64,000 bases of DNA from a candidate division FCPU426 bacterium (GTDB taxonomy: Bacteria > Oederibacteriota > Muellerivitia > Muellerivitales > Muellerivitaceae), in the NCBI GenBank assembly GCA_027452205.1, contig DAIDGV010000017.1, positions 62,001 to 126,000 on the forward strand. Direction: 5' to 3'. The notes under the pieces are model-generated. The model was not told the DNA's origin. It ran no database searches and was given only the letters and a program-made list of their open reading frames with translations. This document shows, in pieces, positions 8,745 through 17,815 of the stretch. Every line of letters begins with the position of its first letter. Within the stretch, counting starts at the first letter, position 1. Position numbers and translations under genes: made by a program.

Positions 8745-10228
8745 TCCAGTACCAAGCTTTCTTGCCGGAAATTTGGCTGGTCGGGGCCGCCTTTTTGGTC
8801 CTGATCTTCGAGCTTTTCTATAAATCGAACTCGGACCGCGGTCTTTTGAAGGCTGTGGCGGTGGTCGGCGTGGTGGGCGCTTTGCTTTCTTTAGGTTGTG
8901 AATTGGGCTGCGTTAGTGGCGGCTGTCCGGTCCAAGCTTGCTGCTCAATGGGTACCACGGTGCCCACGGCTTTTGGAGGGTTCTTGAAGACCGATGCCTT
9001 GGCGGCATTCTTCAAATTGATCATCCTCTTGGCCACTCTTTTGACCCTTTTGATCTCGTTCCGGTACTTCAAGGCGAATCCTACCTTTTATGTGGCTGAG
9101 TTCATCGCCATCATTCTGTTCTCGGCGGCGGGCGCGTCGGTGCTCACTTCCGCCCAAGAGATCATCACTTTGTATGTCGCTTTGGAAACCCTCACGATCA
9201 GCAGCTATTTGTTGGCTGCCTTCATGAAGAAGGACAAGAGCAGCAATGAAGCAGGTATGAAATATCTCTTGCTCGGCGCCTTTTCCTCGGCCCTTTTGCT
9301 CTTTGGTTTTTCTTATCTCTACGGGTTTACCGGCACCACGGTCATCGCCGATATCGGCAAGGCTCTGGCAACCCAAGTTTCTTCACCCTTGCTGACACTG
9401 GCGGTCATCATGATCGTCGCGGGATTGGCCTTTAAGATCTCTTTGGCACCTTTTCACATGTGGACCCCGGATGTCTATGAAGGCTCGCCGACGCCGGTGA
9501 CGGCTTTTTTGTCCGTGGCTTCCAAAACCGCCGGCTTCGCGGCGTTCGTTCGGCTCTTCTGGGTGGGTCTGAGCGTTCCGGCCTTGCAACCGACCTGGAT
9601 CGGTCTTTTCGCCGTGCTCGCCGTTCTCAGCATCATCTTGGGTAATTTAGAGGCCCTTCCGCAGCGTAACATCAAGCGGCTGATGGCCTATTCATCTATC
9701 GCTCAAGCCGGTTATATCTCGGCGGGTTTTCTGGCTGGGGGGCAGTTGGGCCTGACCGCTGTCCTGTTCTATCTCTTTGTTTATCTGTTCGCCAACATGA
9801 GCGTGTTCTTGGCCATTGCTATCGTGAATGGTAAGACCGGAACTGACCAGATTGAGGATTATGCCGGCATCTGGAAAAGGTCGCCGCTCATTGGGGTAGT
9901 CCTGCTGGTGGGGCTCTTGTCCCTGGCAGGTGTTCCGCCTTTTGCCGGATTCTCGGGGAAGTGGTATCTTTTCGGCGCCGCCATTTCGAAGGGTTACACT
10001 TGGATCGCCCTGGTCGGTATGATCTTCAGCGTGGTCTCACTTTATTATTATTTACAAGTGGCCCGACAAGCATTGGTCTCGGAACCGAAGGATCCCTCGC
10101 CGATCGAGATGAACTGGGTCGAAAGAGCTGTTCTGGTTATTAGCGTTGTTTTTATCGTGACCTTAGGTTTTTGGCCCACTCCGGTCATGCAAATGGCCCA
10201 AACGGCGGCATCTTCTTTGTTTAACTAA
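8741..10228 (+). CDS. nuoN: NADH-quinone oxidoreductase subunit N, with an unusual Cys-rich loop
   Basis: This is the third antiporter-like subunit and last gene of the operon (495 aa, about 14 helices). Core features are YVALETLTISSYLLAAFMKK (Glu of helix 5) and APFHMWTPDVYEGSPTPVTAF (residues about 235-255; abridged motif FHMWTPDVYEG). The oddity is residues 51-70, between the second helix and the next one, with five cysteines at 53, 57, 62, 67 and 68. I do not recall this in NuoN of model organisms. The gene starts with GTG overlapping nuoM and is followed by a terminator. Confidence 0.96.
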   Translation: MIQYQAFLPEIWLVGAAFLVLIFELFYKSNSDRGLLKAVAVVGVVGALLSLGCELGCVSGGCPVQACCSMGTTVPTAFGGFLKTDALAAFFKLIILLATLLTLLISFRYFKANPTFYVAEFIAIILFSAAGASVLTSAQEIITLYVALETLTISSYLLAAFMKKDKSSNEAGMKYLLLGAFSSALLLFGFSYLYGFTGTTVIADIGKALATQVSSPLLTLAVIMIVAGLAFKISLAPFHMWTPDVYEGSPTPVTAFLSVASKTAGFAAFVRLFWVGLSVPALQPTWIGLFAVLAVLSIILGNLEALPQRNIKRLMAYSSIAQAGYISAGFLAGGQLGLTAVLFYLFVYLFANMSVFLAIAIVNGKTGTDQIEDYAGIWKRSPLIGVVLLVGLLSLAGVPPFAGFSGKWYLFGAAISKGYTWIALVGMIFSVVSLYYYLQVARQALVSEPKDPSPIEMNWVERAVLVISVVFIVTLGFWPTPVMQMAQTAASSLFN

Positions 10229-10240
10229 GAAATTACTTTG

Positions 10241-10277
10241 AACCCCTGACCCGCCTCCCGGGTTGGGGGTTTTTTTG
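10241..10277 (+). terminator. Rho-independent terminator of the nuo operon
   Basis: AACCCC and ACCCG (10241-10253) pair with CGGGT and GGGGTT (10259-10270) around a five-base loop, and a run of T follows. It lies 12 bases after the nuoN stop, so it ends the complex I transcript. Confidence 0.88.
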
Positions 10278-10290
10278 TTTTAGGGCTTTG

Positions 10291-10319
10291 TTGTTCCGCC
10301 GGGACCCAAGTTGTAGAGT
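10291..10319 (+). promoter_or_regulatory. Weak candidate promoter of the tetrapyrrole operon
   Basis: TTGTTC (10291-10296) and TAGAGT (10314-10319) are 17 bases apart, directly after the nuo terminator and about 30 bases before the start of the ccsA-like gene. The boxes match consensus only partly. A promoter is expected here because the upstream operon terminates. Confidence 0.35.
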
Positions 10320-10350
10320 AGGGGACCATGCCGCTCCAAAGGAAACATTG

Positions 10351-11169
10351 GTGATAGTCCATTTTCTTTATGCTTTGACCGCGTTGTTCTTGGGAACTGG
10401 TTGTTGGTTCTCAATCCGCTATTACAAGACCCTCGATGCCCTGACAGACCAAAAGGCCTATGGCTGGCTTTTGGCCGGTTTTGCCACCCAGCTCATTGCC
10501 CTCGTCTCCCAAGGATTAGAGACCGGCTCGGCACCCCTGGATCGGGTCGATGGTATTTTAATGACCCTAGCTTTTTCCGTGGCCGCCACACTGGTAGTGA
10601 GCCGCTTCAAATCCGTCGTACCGATCCTCATCTCGCTTTTTTTACCGCTGGTTTTCTTTTTGGGATTCGTCGGGTTCCTCATGAACCTTAAAAGCGAACC
10701 TTTTATGGACCCGCATTTGATGACTTGGGGAATGTCTTCGCACATTTTTTTGACCTTTTTGGGCTTCTCCAACTTTACGGTCAGCTTTGGGGTGGGAATG
10801 GTCTTTTGGATCCAAGAAGGGCAGTTGAAACAGCACCAGATCAAGAGTTGGGGATTCCGTTTGCCATCCCTGGAAATATTGGAAGGACTAACGGTCTTTC
10901 ATTTGGGTTTGGGGTTCGTTTTTTGGAGCGCGGGGTTGGTTTTGGGAACGGAACAAGCCTACCAAGTTTGGAATGGATTCCCGCTTTGGGATCCCAAGAT
11001 ACTGGGGTCTATCTTGGTCTTGGTCATCTACGCGCTTTTCTTCCTGCTGCGCTGGGTCTTGGGTATGAGGGGTAAAAAGACCATGACGTTGGTGATGGTG
11101 GGTTATTTTCTGGCGCTATTCACTTTTCTGGGCGTTCGGCTCTTTTTGACGACCCAGCATAACTTTTGA
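10351..11169 (+). CDS. CcsA/HemX-family integral membrane cytochrome c assembly-type protein
   Basis: This polytopic membrane protein (272 aa, about eight helices) belongs to the CcsA/CcmC/HemX family, which handles haem in the membrane. The C-terminal motif VWNGFPLWDPKILGS corresponds to the family's Trp/WDPKE haem-handling region. Its place immediately before hemA matches HemX, which in Bacillus is linked to glutamyl-tRNA reductase level; a cytochrome c biogenesis role is the alternative. The GTG at 10351 follows AAAGGA by eight bases; the frame itself is open from 10288. It ends in a TTGA overlap with hemA. Confidence 0.8.
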   Translation: MIVHFLYALTALFLGTGCWFSIRYYKTLDALTDQKAYGWLLAGFATQLIALVSQGLETGSAPLDRVDGILMTLAFSVAATLVVSRFKSVVPILISLFLPLVFFLGFVGFLMNLKSEPFMDPHLMTWGMSSHIFLTFLGFSNFTVSFGVGMVFWIQEGQLKQHQIKSWGFRLPSLEILEGLTVFHLGLGFVFWSAGLVLGTEQAYQVWNGFPLWDPKILGSILVLVIYALFFLLRWVLGMRGKKTMTLVMVGYFLALFTFLGVRLFLTTQHNF

Positions 11170-12458
11170 CCGCCGTGCATAGCTCCGTGAAGTTCATCAC
11201 TTGGGGATTGAATCACACCACCGCTCCGGTCGAGGTTCGAGAGAAGTTCGCGTTAGAACCGGACCGCGCCGCGGAGATCCTGCGCGGGTTGAAACCGAAC
11301 GCCGCTGAAGGTGTTTTTCTTTCCACTTGCAACCGGGTGGAGTTCTATCTGGCCACTGAAAATGTCGACGAGGCCGTGGAATCCGCCTTGAAAGCCCTGA
11401 ACGGCATTCATCGACTCAAGGGCGAGAGCAAAAAATACTTCTATCATTACGAAGGCCCTCAAGCTTTCTTACACCTATTCCGGGTAGCCAGCTCGCTGGA
11501 TTCGATGGTCTTGGGCGAGGCCCAGATCCTGGGTCAGGTCAAAGAGGCCTATGAAAGCTCCAAAGAAAAGGGAATGACGGGCGCATTGCTCAACGGCATC
11601 TTCGCAAGGGCTTTCTCGTCCGCGAAAAAAGTGCGCAGTCAAACGGATATTGCCCGTATGCCGACGAACGTGTCCAGCGTGGCGGTGGACCTGGCGCGAA
11701 AGATATTCCGGTCCTTGAGCGAGAACCAGGTCCTCGTTCTGGGGGCCGGGGAAATGAGCGAGTTGACCGCCAAATATCTGGTCGATGGAGGCGTCAAAAA
11801 CTTTTATGTTGCCAATCGGACCATAGAAAAGGCAAAAAGCTTGGCGGCCAAGCTGGGCGGAACCCCCTTGGAACTTGAAGCGGGCCTAAAGAAAATATCG
11901 GAGGTCGATATCGTCCTGACCTCGGTTGGCGGTGGGTTTCTTCTTGAAAAAGAGGATGTAGAGAAGATGGTCAAGGCCCGCGGTGGCCGGTCTTTGTTCA
12001 TCATCGATATCGGCGTGCCGCGTAATGTATCGCCCGAGGTGGGTCAGTTAGAGTCGGTCTTCTTGTACAACATCGATAACCTATCGGCTATCGCCAATGA
12101 AAATAAGAGTGAACGCCAAAAAGCGGTTGCTTCGGCCGAGTTGATCCTCCAAGAGGAGGTGGATGACCTTTGTTCTTGGTTGTCCTCGCTTGAGTTGGTG
12201 CCCACCATTACCCAGCTTAGGGACCGTTACGAGAATGTCCGACAACAAGAACTGAACAGTTTTATGGAACAATTCGCCCACTTGCCCGAAAAAGAAAAGA
12301 AAGCCATCGAGCGTTTGACCAAGAACATCACCAACAAAGTGTTGCATGATCCGACGGTGAATTTGAAAAAGATCGAGAATGAGGTAGACCGCTTCGAATT
12401 CGCGCGCATGTTGCGGCATGTCTTTTCATTAAAAAATGACCAAGGCAAGGAAGAGTAA
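11166..12458 (+). CDS. hemA: Glutamyl-tRNA reductase
   Basis: This enzyme reduces glutamyl-tRNA(Glu) to glutamate-1-semialdehyde with NADPH, the committed step of the C5 route to haem (430 aa). The catalytic Cys lies in FLSTCNRVEFY; SSLDSMVLGEAQILGQVK is the family signature, and VLGAGEMSELTAKYL is the NADPH-binding Rossmann turn. The C-terminal helix forms the dimerisation domain. The TTG start at 11166 overlaps the upstream stop; GTG at 11175 or 11187 could be used instead, since no clear ribosome binding site decides it. Confidence 0.96.
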   Translation: MTAVHSSVKFITWGLNHTTAPVEVREKFALEPDRAAEILRGLKPNAAEGVFLSTCNRVEFYLATENVDEAVESALKALNGIHRLKGESKKYFYHYEGPQAFLHLFRVASSLDSMVLGEAQILGQVKEAYESSKEKGMTGALLNGIFARAFSSAKKVRSQTDIARMPTNVSSVAVDLARKIFRSLSENQVLVLGAGEMSELTAKYLVDGGVKNFYVANRTIEKAKSLAAKLGGTPLELEAGLKKISEVDIVLTSVGGGFLLEKEDVEKMVKARGGRSLFIIDIGVPRNVSPEVGQLESVFLYNIDNLSAIANENKSERQKAVASAELILQEEVDDLCSWLSSLELVPTITQLRDRYENVRQQELNSFMEQFAHLPEKEKKAIERLTKNITNKVLHDPTVNLKKIENEVDRFEFARMLRHVFSLKNDQGKEE

Positions 12459-12459
12459 G

Positions 12460-13398
12460 ATGGCCTTCCTGATCGGGACCCGAGGCAGTCAATTGGCGTT
12501 GGCCCAAGCCGAAATGGTGCGCCAGAAAATAGCGGCCGTTTGGCCGAGCGAAGAAGTCCAGCTTGAAACGGTAAAGACCCTGGGTGACCGTTTGTCCGCC
12601 TCGGAAGCCCAAGAAGAAGCCGGTGCTGAACCGGTCATCGGCCTTTTTACCAAAGAGTTGGACGAGGCCCTTTTGGCGGGTAAGGTTCGAGCCGCCATCC
12701 ATAGCTTAAAAGATGTTCCGACGGTCCTTCATAAAGACATCCAAATAGCCGCTTTCGTGAAAAGAGCCGATTGCCGGGACGCGCTCATTAGCCGTGCCGG
12801 TCAAACCTTTCTTCAACTGCCTACCGGTGCCCGGATAGGCACCAGTTCTCCCCGCCGTGAAGCCCAGATCCGGGCCCGTCGCCCGGACCTCCAAGTGCTT
12901 GCCTTGAGGGGGAATGTCGATACCCGGCTACGTAAACTCAGTGAAGGTGCATATGACGCGGTCATTATCGCCGCTGCGGGACTCGAAAGGCTTGGACGCG
13001 AGACAGAAATCACAGAGCGACTGGACCCGTCGATCCTTCTACCGTCCGCGGCTCAAGGTATCCTCTGTGTGACCGCTCGACGGGATGATGGAGAAGTGAT
13101 CAATGCTCTTCGCTTGTTGAACGATGCCCCGACTTGGTTATGTGCCCGGGCCGAACGATCTTTTTTAAGGGCCCTTCAAGGCGGTTGCCGGGTGCCTGTG
13201 GGGGCTTTGGCGACCATTCATGGGGACGAAATGCACATTGAGGGTGTCATTGCTCATACAAATGGGCAGCAAGTTTTGCGGTATTCGCAAACCGGAGTTT
13301 TTGACCAACCGGAAAAATTAGGCGAAAATTTGGCCGAACATTTCATCAAGAACGGCGCAAAAGAGATATTAAGCGGCTATGGCCGGGGTGGCTGGTAA
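12460..13398 (+). CDS. hemC: Hydroxymethylbilane synthase (porphobilinogen deaminase)
   Basis: This enzyme polymerises four porphobilinogens to hydroxymethylbilane (312 aa). The N-terminal IGTRGSQLALAQAE, the SLKDVP motif, the Arg-rich GTSSPRREAQIRARRP region and the cofactor-attachment Cys in LQGGCRVPVGA are all visible. I choose ATG 12460, one base after the hemA stop and preceded by AAGGAAG. The ATG at 12436 would add eight basic residues before the normal beginning. The stop TAATG overlaps the next start by one base. Confidence 0.96.
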   Translation: MAFLIGTRGSQLALAQAEMVRQKIAAVWPSEEVQLETVKTLGDRLSASEAQEEAGAEPVIGLFTKELDEALLAGKVRAAIHSLKDVPTVLHKDIQIAAFVKRADCRDALISRAGQTFLQLPTGARIGTSSPRREAQIRARRPDLQVLALRGNVDTRLRKLSEGAYDAVIIAAAGLERLGRETEITERLDPSILLPSAAQGILCVTARRDDGEVINALRLLNDAPTWLCARAERSFLRALQGGCRVPVGALATIHGDEMHIEGVIAHTNGQQVLRYSQTGVFDQPEKLGENLAEHFIKNGAKEILSGYGRGGW

Positions 13399-14939
13399 TG
13401 GCAAAAGGTAAAGTCTATCTGGTGGGCGCGGGGCCGGGCGATCCGGGATTGTTGACCCTGAGGGCCAAAGAACTTCTCTCCCGGGCCGACGCGGTGCTCT
13501 ATGACGCCTTGATCCATCCGAAGATACTGGAATTCATTCCCGCGAAAGCCGAAAAAATATTCCGGGGGCATCGGGGCCAAAAGAACGCGTTCAGCCAAGG
13601 GCAGATCAACGATCTTTTAGTGCGCTTGGCCCAAAAAGAAAAAATGACCGTTCGTTTGAAAGGGGGGGACCCCTTCGTGTTCGGGCGCGGCGCCGAGGAG
13701 ATATTGGCGCTCCAAAAGCACAAGATCGCTTTCGAGGTAGTTCCAGGCGTGTCTTCGTCGATCGCGGTGCCGGCTTACGCGGGTATCCCGGTCACCCACC
13801 GGGAAACGAATTCTTCCCTTACTATCGTCACGGGTCATGAAACTCCGTCGAAAGACGGTCCACAAGTTGATTGGAAAAACCTCGCCGAAAATAACGGCAC
13901 TTTGGTCTTTTTGATGGGATTGCATACCCTTCAAGGTGTTTGTAAGAAACTGATGGCGGCGGGAAAAAGTGGCCGGACCTTGGCGGCGGTCATCCAACAA
14001 GGCACCAGGCCCGGCCAAAAGACCGTGACAGGCACGTTATCGACCATCTACGACCTAGTCCAGAAGGCCCGGTTAAAGGCCCCGGCCATCTTAGTGGTAG
14101 GGGATGTGGTATCGATGCGGTCCCAAGTCTATTGGCTTCATCACAAGCCATTGTTCGGTATGCGCATCTTGATCACCCGAACCCGGGACCAGTCCAGCTA
14201 CTTATCAGGGCTCATGGCCGAGCAGGGGGCCGAGATGATCGAGATACCAACGATTGAGATCCAGCCCTTGCCCTTGGACGCGAAGGGCAAGGGATTCCTC
14301 AAAAAGATCGATGGGTATGATTGGGTCATTTTTTCCAGCTCCAACGCGGTCAATCTTTTCATGGAAAATTTGAAAAAGATAGGTGAAAGTTACTTGGACC
14401 TCAATGAGACCCGCATCGCTTGTGTGGGCGAGGCAACGGCCAAGACCCTTGCTGCCTATGGGGCTAAGGCCGATCTAGTGCCCCCGGATTACAAACAAGA
14501 GGGACTGGTCGAAGCTTTCAAGACACGGCCTGTTGAAGGACAAAAGATCCTTTTTGCCCGGGCCAAAGAAGGCCGTGACTTACTGATCGATTTTCTCAAG
14601 AAAAAGGGTGCGCAAGTGGACCTCTGGGCGCTCTATGAAAATAAAATGCCCGCCGGTACCCGGGAACGCTTGGTTGATCTTTTCAAGAACGAAGGCGGTG
14701 TCGATCTGTTGACCTTCGCCTCTTCTTCGTCAGTGGATCACTTTTATGGCGCCTTTACCCCACAAGAACGAAAGAAATGGCTTAAGAACCTGCCGGTCGC
14801 GGTCATTGGGCCAGTGACCGGACAATCGGTCAAAAAATGGGGCGGTAAAGTGACGGTTATGCCCAAAAAACATACGATGCCGGACCTCATTAAGGGTATC
14901 GGGCTTTGGGCAAAGCGCCAAAAACCGATGAAATACTAA
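13398..14939 (+). CDS. cobA-hemD: Fused uroporphyrinogen-III C-methyltransferase / uroporphyrinogen-III synthase
   Basis: This is a two-domain enzyme of 513 aa. Residues about 1-250 are a SAM-dependent uroporphyrinogen-III methyltransferase (sirohaem/corrinoid branch), with GAGPGDPGLLTLRA, RLKGGDPFVFGRGAEE and PVTHRE visible. Residues about 255-510 are uroporphyrinogen-III synthase, with ILITRTRDQ, VIFSSSNAVNLF and TFASSSSVDHF. Such CobA-HemD fusions occur in clostridia and many anaerobes. The fusion places the branch-point substrate maker and user in one chain. A 51-base gap then separates it from hemB. Confidence 0.94.
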   Translation: MAKGKVYLVGAGPGDPGLLTLRAKELLSRADAVLYDALIHPKILEFIPAKAEKIFRGHRGQKNAFSQGQINDLLVRLAQKEKMTVRLKGGDPFVFGRGAEEILALQKHKIAFEVVPGVSSSIAVPAYAGIPVTHRETNSSLTIVTGHETPSKDGPQVDWKNLAENNGTLVFLMGLHTLQGVCKKLMAAGKSGRTLAAVIQQGTRPGQKTVTGTLSTIYDLVQKARLKAPAILVVGDVVSMRSQVYWLHHKPLFGMRILITRTRDQSSYLSGLMAEQGAEMIEIPTIEIQPLPLDAKGKGFLKKIDGYDWVIFSSSNAVNLFMENLKKIGESYLDLNETRIACVGEATAKTLAAYGAKADLVPPDYKQEGLVEAFKTRPVEGQKILFARAKEGRDLLIDFLKKKGAQVDLWALYENKMPAGTRERLVDLFKNEGGVDLLTFASSSSVDHFYGAFTPQERKKWLKNLPVAVIGPVTGQSVKKWGGKVTVMPKKHTMPDLIKGIGLWAKRQKPMKY

Positions 14940-14990
14940 CGAAACGACATTTTTCAGGGATAAAATAAGTCCTCCAGGGGGAACTACACC

Positions 14991-15968
14991 ATGACCTTTC
15001 CGATCCATCGCATGCGGCGTTTGCGCAGTACTCCGGCCCTTCGTGACCTTTTTCAAGAGACCAAACCTCACACCTCGGATTTTATCTTGCCGCTCTTCGT
15101 GGATGAGAACCTCAAAACCCCACAGGCGGTCGGATCCATGCCGGGTGTTTTCCGCCATACGCTTAATTCCTTAACGCACGAAGCCGAGAGGGCTCATTCT
15201 TTGGGTATCCCGGCGGTCCTCTTGTTCGGTATCCCGAAGACCAAGGATGTCCTAGGGAGTGAAGCCTATCGCAAGACGGGTATGCTTCAAAAAGCGGTCC
15301 GCACGCTGAAAAAGGAAGTTCCAAGCCTGGCCGTCATTACGGATGTTTGCGCTTGTGAATACACCTCCCATGGTCATTGCGGCATCTTACAAAAGAACGA
15401 TGTGGCGAATGATCCGACGTTGAAATTGTTACAGAAGATCGCTTTGTCACATGCCGAGGCGGGAGCGGATATGGTCGCCCCGTCGGACATGATGGATGGT
15501 CGGGTCGCGGCGATCCGGGAGGCGTTGGATGGGAACGGGTTCGAGAACACGCCCGTTTTGAGCTATGCGGCCAAATTTTCCTCATCCTATTACGGACCTT
15601 TCCGTGACGCGGCAGACTCGACCCCGGCTTTTGGCGACCGAAAGACCTATCAAATGCCCGCCGCTAACGCCCGGGAAGCCTTGAGAGAGATCGAGCTTGA
15701 TATCGAAGAAGGGGCTGACGCGGTCATGGTCAAGCCCGCTTTGACGGCTTTGGATGTCATCGCGAAAGCCAAAGAAAAGTTCTTGCTCCCTTTATGGGCT
15801 TATCATGTGTCCGGCGAGTATTCCATGGTCAAGGCGGCGGAGAAAATGAACTGGCTTCAAAAGGATGTGGCCATGGCTGAAAGCCTTTTGGCCATCAAAC
15901 GCGCCGGGGCCGACCGCATCATTACCTATTGGGCTAAAGAAGCGGCCCAATTCTTTAAAAGGGGATGA
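14991..15968 (+). CDS. hemB: Delta-aminolevulinic acid dehydratase (porphobilinogen synthase), zinc type
   Basis: This enzyme condenses two 5-aminolevulinates to porphobilinogen (325 aa). Schiff-base lysines are visible in SYAAKFSSSYYGPFRDA and ADAVMVKPALTALDV. DVCACEYTSHGHCG has the three cysteines of the catalytic zinc site, so this is the zinc-dependent form rather than the Asp-rich magnesium form. A good ribosome binding site (CAGGGGGA) precedes the ATG. It ends in an ATGA overlap with hemL. Confidence 0.96.
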   Translation: MTFPIHRMRRLRSTPALRDLFQETKPHTSDFILPLFVDENLKTPQAVGSMPGVFRHTLNSLTHEAERAHSLGIPAVLLFGIPKTKDVLGSEAYRKTGMLQKAVRTLKKEVPSLAVITDVCACEYTSHGHCGILQKNDVANDPTLKLLQKIALSHAEAGADMVAPSDMMDGRVAAIREALDGNGFENTPVLSYAAKFSSSYYGPFRDAADSTPAFGDRKTYQMPAANAREALREIELDIEEGADAVMVKPALTALDVIAKAKEKFLLPLWAYHVSGEYSMVKAAEKMNWLQKDVAMAESLLAIKRAGADRIITYWAKEAAQFFKRG

Positions 15969-17272
15969 GGGTGCGCGCCAAACTCGTTCTCGACCGTTCC
16001 AAAAAACTTTATCAAGAAGCCCAAAAACATTTAGTCGGTGGGGTCAATAGCCCGGTCCGCGCCTTCAAAGGCGTGGGTGGGACTCCCATTTTCATGGCAA
16101 GGGGCAAAGGCGCTTATGTCATCGATGTGGACGGGAACCGTTACATCGACCTAGTCGGCTCCTGGGGGCCCTTGATCCTGGGGCACGTTCCTTTGGATGT
16201 TCTTAACCAGGTTCGACGGGTTCTTCGCAAAGGCTTTACCTTTGGGGCTCCCTCACCGCTCGAAAGTGAATTGGCCCAGGCGGTCAAAAAAGCTTATCCC
16301 TCCATTGAAAAGATCCGGTTCGTTAGTTCCGGCACCGAAGCGACACTCAGCGCATTGCGTTTAGCCCGAGGCGCGACCGGAAAGAAACGGATCATCAAAT
16401 TTGAAGGTTGTTACCATGGTCACGGGGATAGTTTTTTGGTTTCGGCCGGTAGCGGTGCGGCCACCTTAGGCTTGCCGGACAGTCCAGGTGTTCCGGAAGA
16501 GTTCGCTGCTTTGACCATTAACCTGCCCTATAACGACCTTCATGCGGTCGAAGAGGCCTTTAAGCGATTTCAGGATATTTCCGGTGTCATTGTGGAGCCA
16601 GTGGTAGGCAATATGGGAGTTGTTCCCCCGAAACCAGGGTTCTTGAAGGGTCTGAGGGACATTACCCGCCAGCATCAAGCCTTGCTGATCTTTGACGAGG
16701 TCATGACCGGCTTCCGGGTGGCCCATGGTGGTGCCCAGGAACTTTACGGGGTCCAGCCGGACCTGACGACCTTAGGCAAGATCATCGGGGGAGGGATGCC
16801 GGTAGGCGCCTATGGCGGTCGGGCCGATCTGATGTCCCAAGTGGCGCCTGAAGGGCCCATTTACCAAGCGGGAACCCTTTCGGGCAACCCGGTAGCGATG
16901 GCAGCGGGTCTGGCTACATTGAAGGATCTAAGCGAACCTAAGCTCTATCAAGAATTGGAAGAAAAAGCCGCTTATCTTGAGGAGGGGATACGTCGGGCTA
17001 TCCAGAAGACCGGCGTGGACGCGGTTTATCAGCGGGTTGGCAGTATGGCCACCCTCTTTTTCTGCGGTCATGGGGTCGAAAATTACACCCAAGCCAAAGA
17101 CGCGAATCGTCAAAAATATGCTAAATTTTTCTGGGCAATGGCCCAACGGGGCGTTTATTTACCCCCCTCCCAATTCGAGGCCTTCTTCTTGTCGACGGTT
17201 CTGACCCAGGACCACTTGAAGAAGATCGTCCGGGCCGTTCAGGAGAGTTTAAGTGAAACTCAATTGGTTTGA
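15965..17272 (+). CDS. hemL: Glutamate-1-semialdehyde 2,1-aminomutase
   Basis: This PLP enzyme converts glutamate-1-semialdehyde to 5-aminolevulinate (435 aa), completing the C5 pathway started by HemA. Visible are GGVNSPVRAFKGVGG, GTEATLSALRLAR, the cofactor-contacting DEVMTGFRVA, and the PLP-binding Lys in TTLGKIIGGGMPVGAYGG. YQAGTLSGNPVAMAAG is also diagnostic. It overlaps hemB by 4 bases and the next gene by 20 bases. Confidence 0.96.
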   Translation: MRVRAKLVLDRSKKLYQEAQKHLVGGVNSPVRAFKGVGGTPIFMARGKGAYVIDVDGNRYIDLVGSWGPLILGHVPLDVLNQVRRVLRKGFTFGAPSPLESELAQAVKKAYPSIEKIRFVSSGTEATLSALRLARGATGKKRIIKFEGCYHGHGDSFLVSAGSGAATLGLPDSPGVPEEFAALTINLPYNDLHAVEEAFKRFQDISGVIVEPVVGNMGVVPPKPGFLKGLRDITRQHQALLIFDEVMTGFRVAHGGAQELYGVQPDLTTLGKIIGGGMPVGAYGGRADLMSQVAPEGPIYQAGTLSGNPVAMAAGLATLKDLSEPKLYQELEEKAAYLEEGIRRAIQKTGVDAVYQRVGSMATLFFCGHGVENYTQAKDANRQKYAKFFWAMAQRGVYLPPSQFEAFFLSTVLTQDHLKKIVRAVQESLSETQLV

Positions 17273-17798
17273 TCCCAGGGTCCTTGCCCTCTGTTCGATC
17301 TTTTTTGTGCTCGGCCCAAGGGTTTGGGCTACCAGTGAAATGGATATCGACGCGGACCTATTATCGGCTTCCGGCACGGCCACGCCCGTCATTCAATCCG
17401 AGTCCCAACCGACCCCGACGGCCACGGTGGTGATGGCCGCCACGGTCAGTCCTAGTACTGCGGGCGTGGCTAAAGAATTACCCTTAGAAGTGAGCGCTCA
17501 ACCCGGCCAAGGGGTATTGAAGATGCAAACGGTCTATAAAGTGGGGCTTTCTTACTATCAAAAACAGGATTTTGCCAAAGCGATCCGTTATTTGAAAGAA
17601 TCCCTGGATATTCATGACCCCTACACCCCGAAATTTTATTATGCTGAGGCCAACGCGATGTTAGGGGTGATCTACCAGTTTCATATCATCGACCGATCCC
17701 TGGCACATCACTATTACCAGGAAGCATTGGATATCGATCCGACCACGGCTACGGCCAAGAAACATATTGATGAAGTTTCGGATGAGGCGGCGAAATAA
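17253..17798 (+). CDS. Secreted TPR-type protein with a Thr/Pro-rich N-terminal linker
   Basis: The product is unrecognised (181 aa). It has an N-terminal signal segment (LALCSIFFVLGPRVWA), a low-complexity Thr/Ala/Pro/Val linker at about residues 40-75, and a C-terminal TPR-like module at about residues 95-175 containing AEANAMLGVIYQFH. The same module ends the next gene, so the two are paralogous in this part. The GTG start lies inside hemL, five bases after AGGAGAG, so it is expressed with the haem operon. A periplasmic scaffold role is inference only. Confidence 0.75.
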   Translation: MKLNWFDPRVLALCSIFFVLGPRVWATSEMDIDADLLSASGTATPVIQSESQPTPTATVVMAATVSPSTAGVAKELPLEVSAQPGQGVLKMQTVYKVGLSYYQKQDFAKAIRYLKESLDIHDPYTPKFYYAEANAMLGVIYQFHIIDRSLAHHYYQEALDIDPTTATAKKHIDEVSDEAAK

Positions 17799-17815
17799 AT
17801 CGTGAGGAGAAAAGT

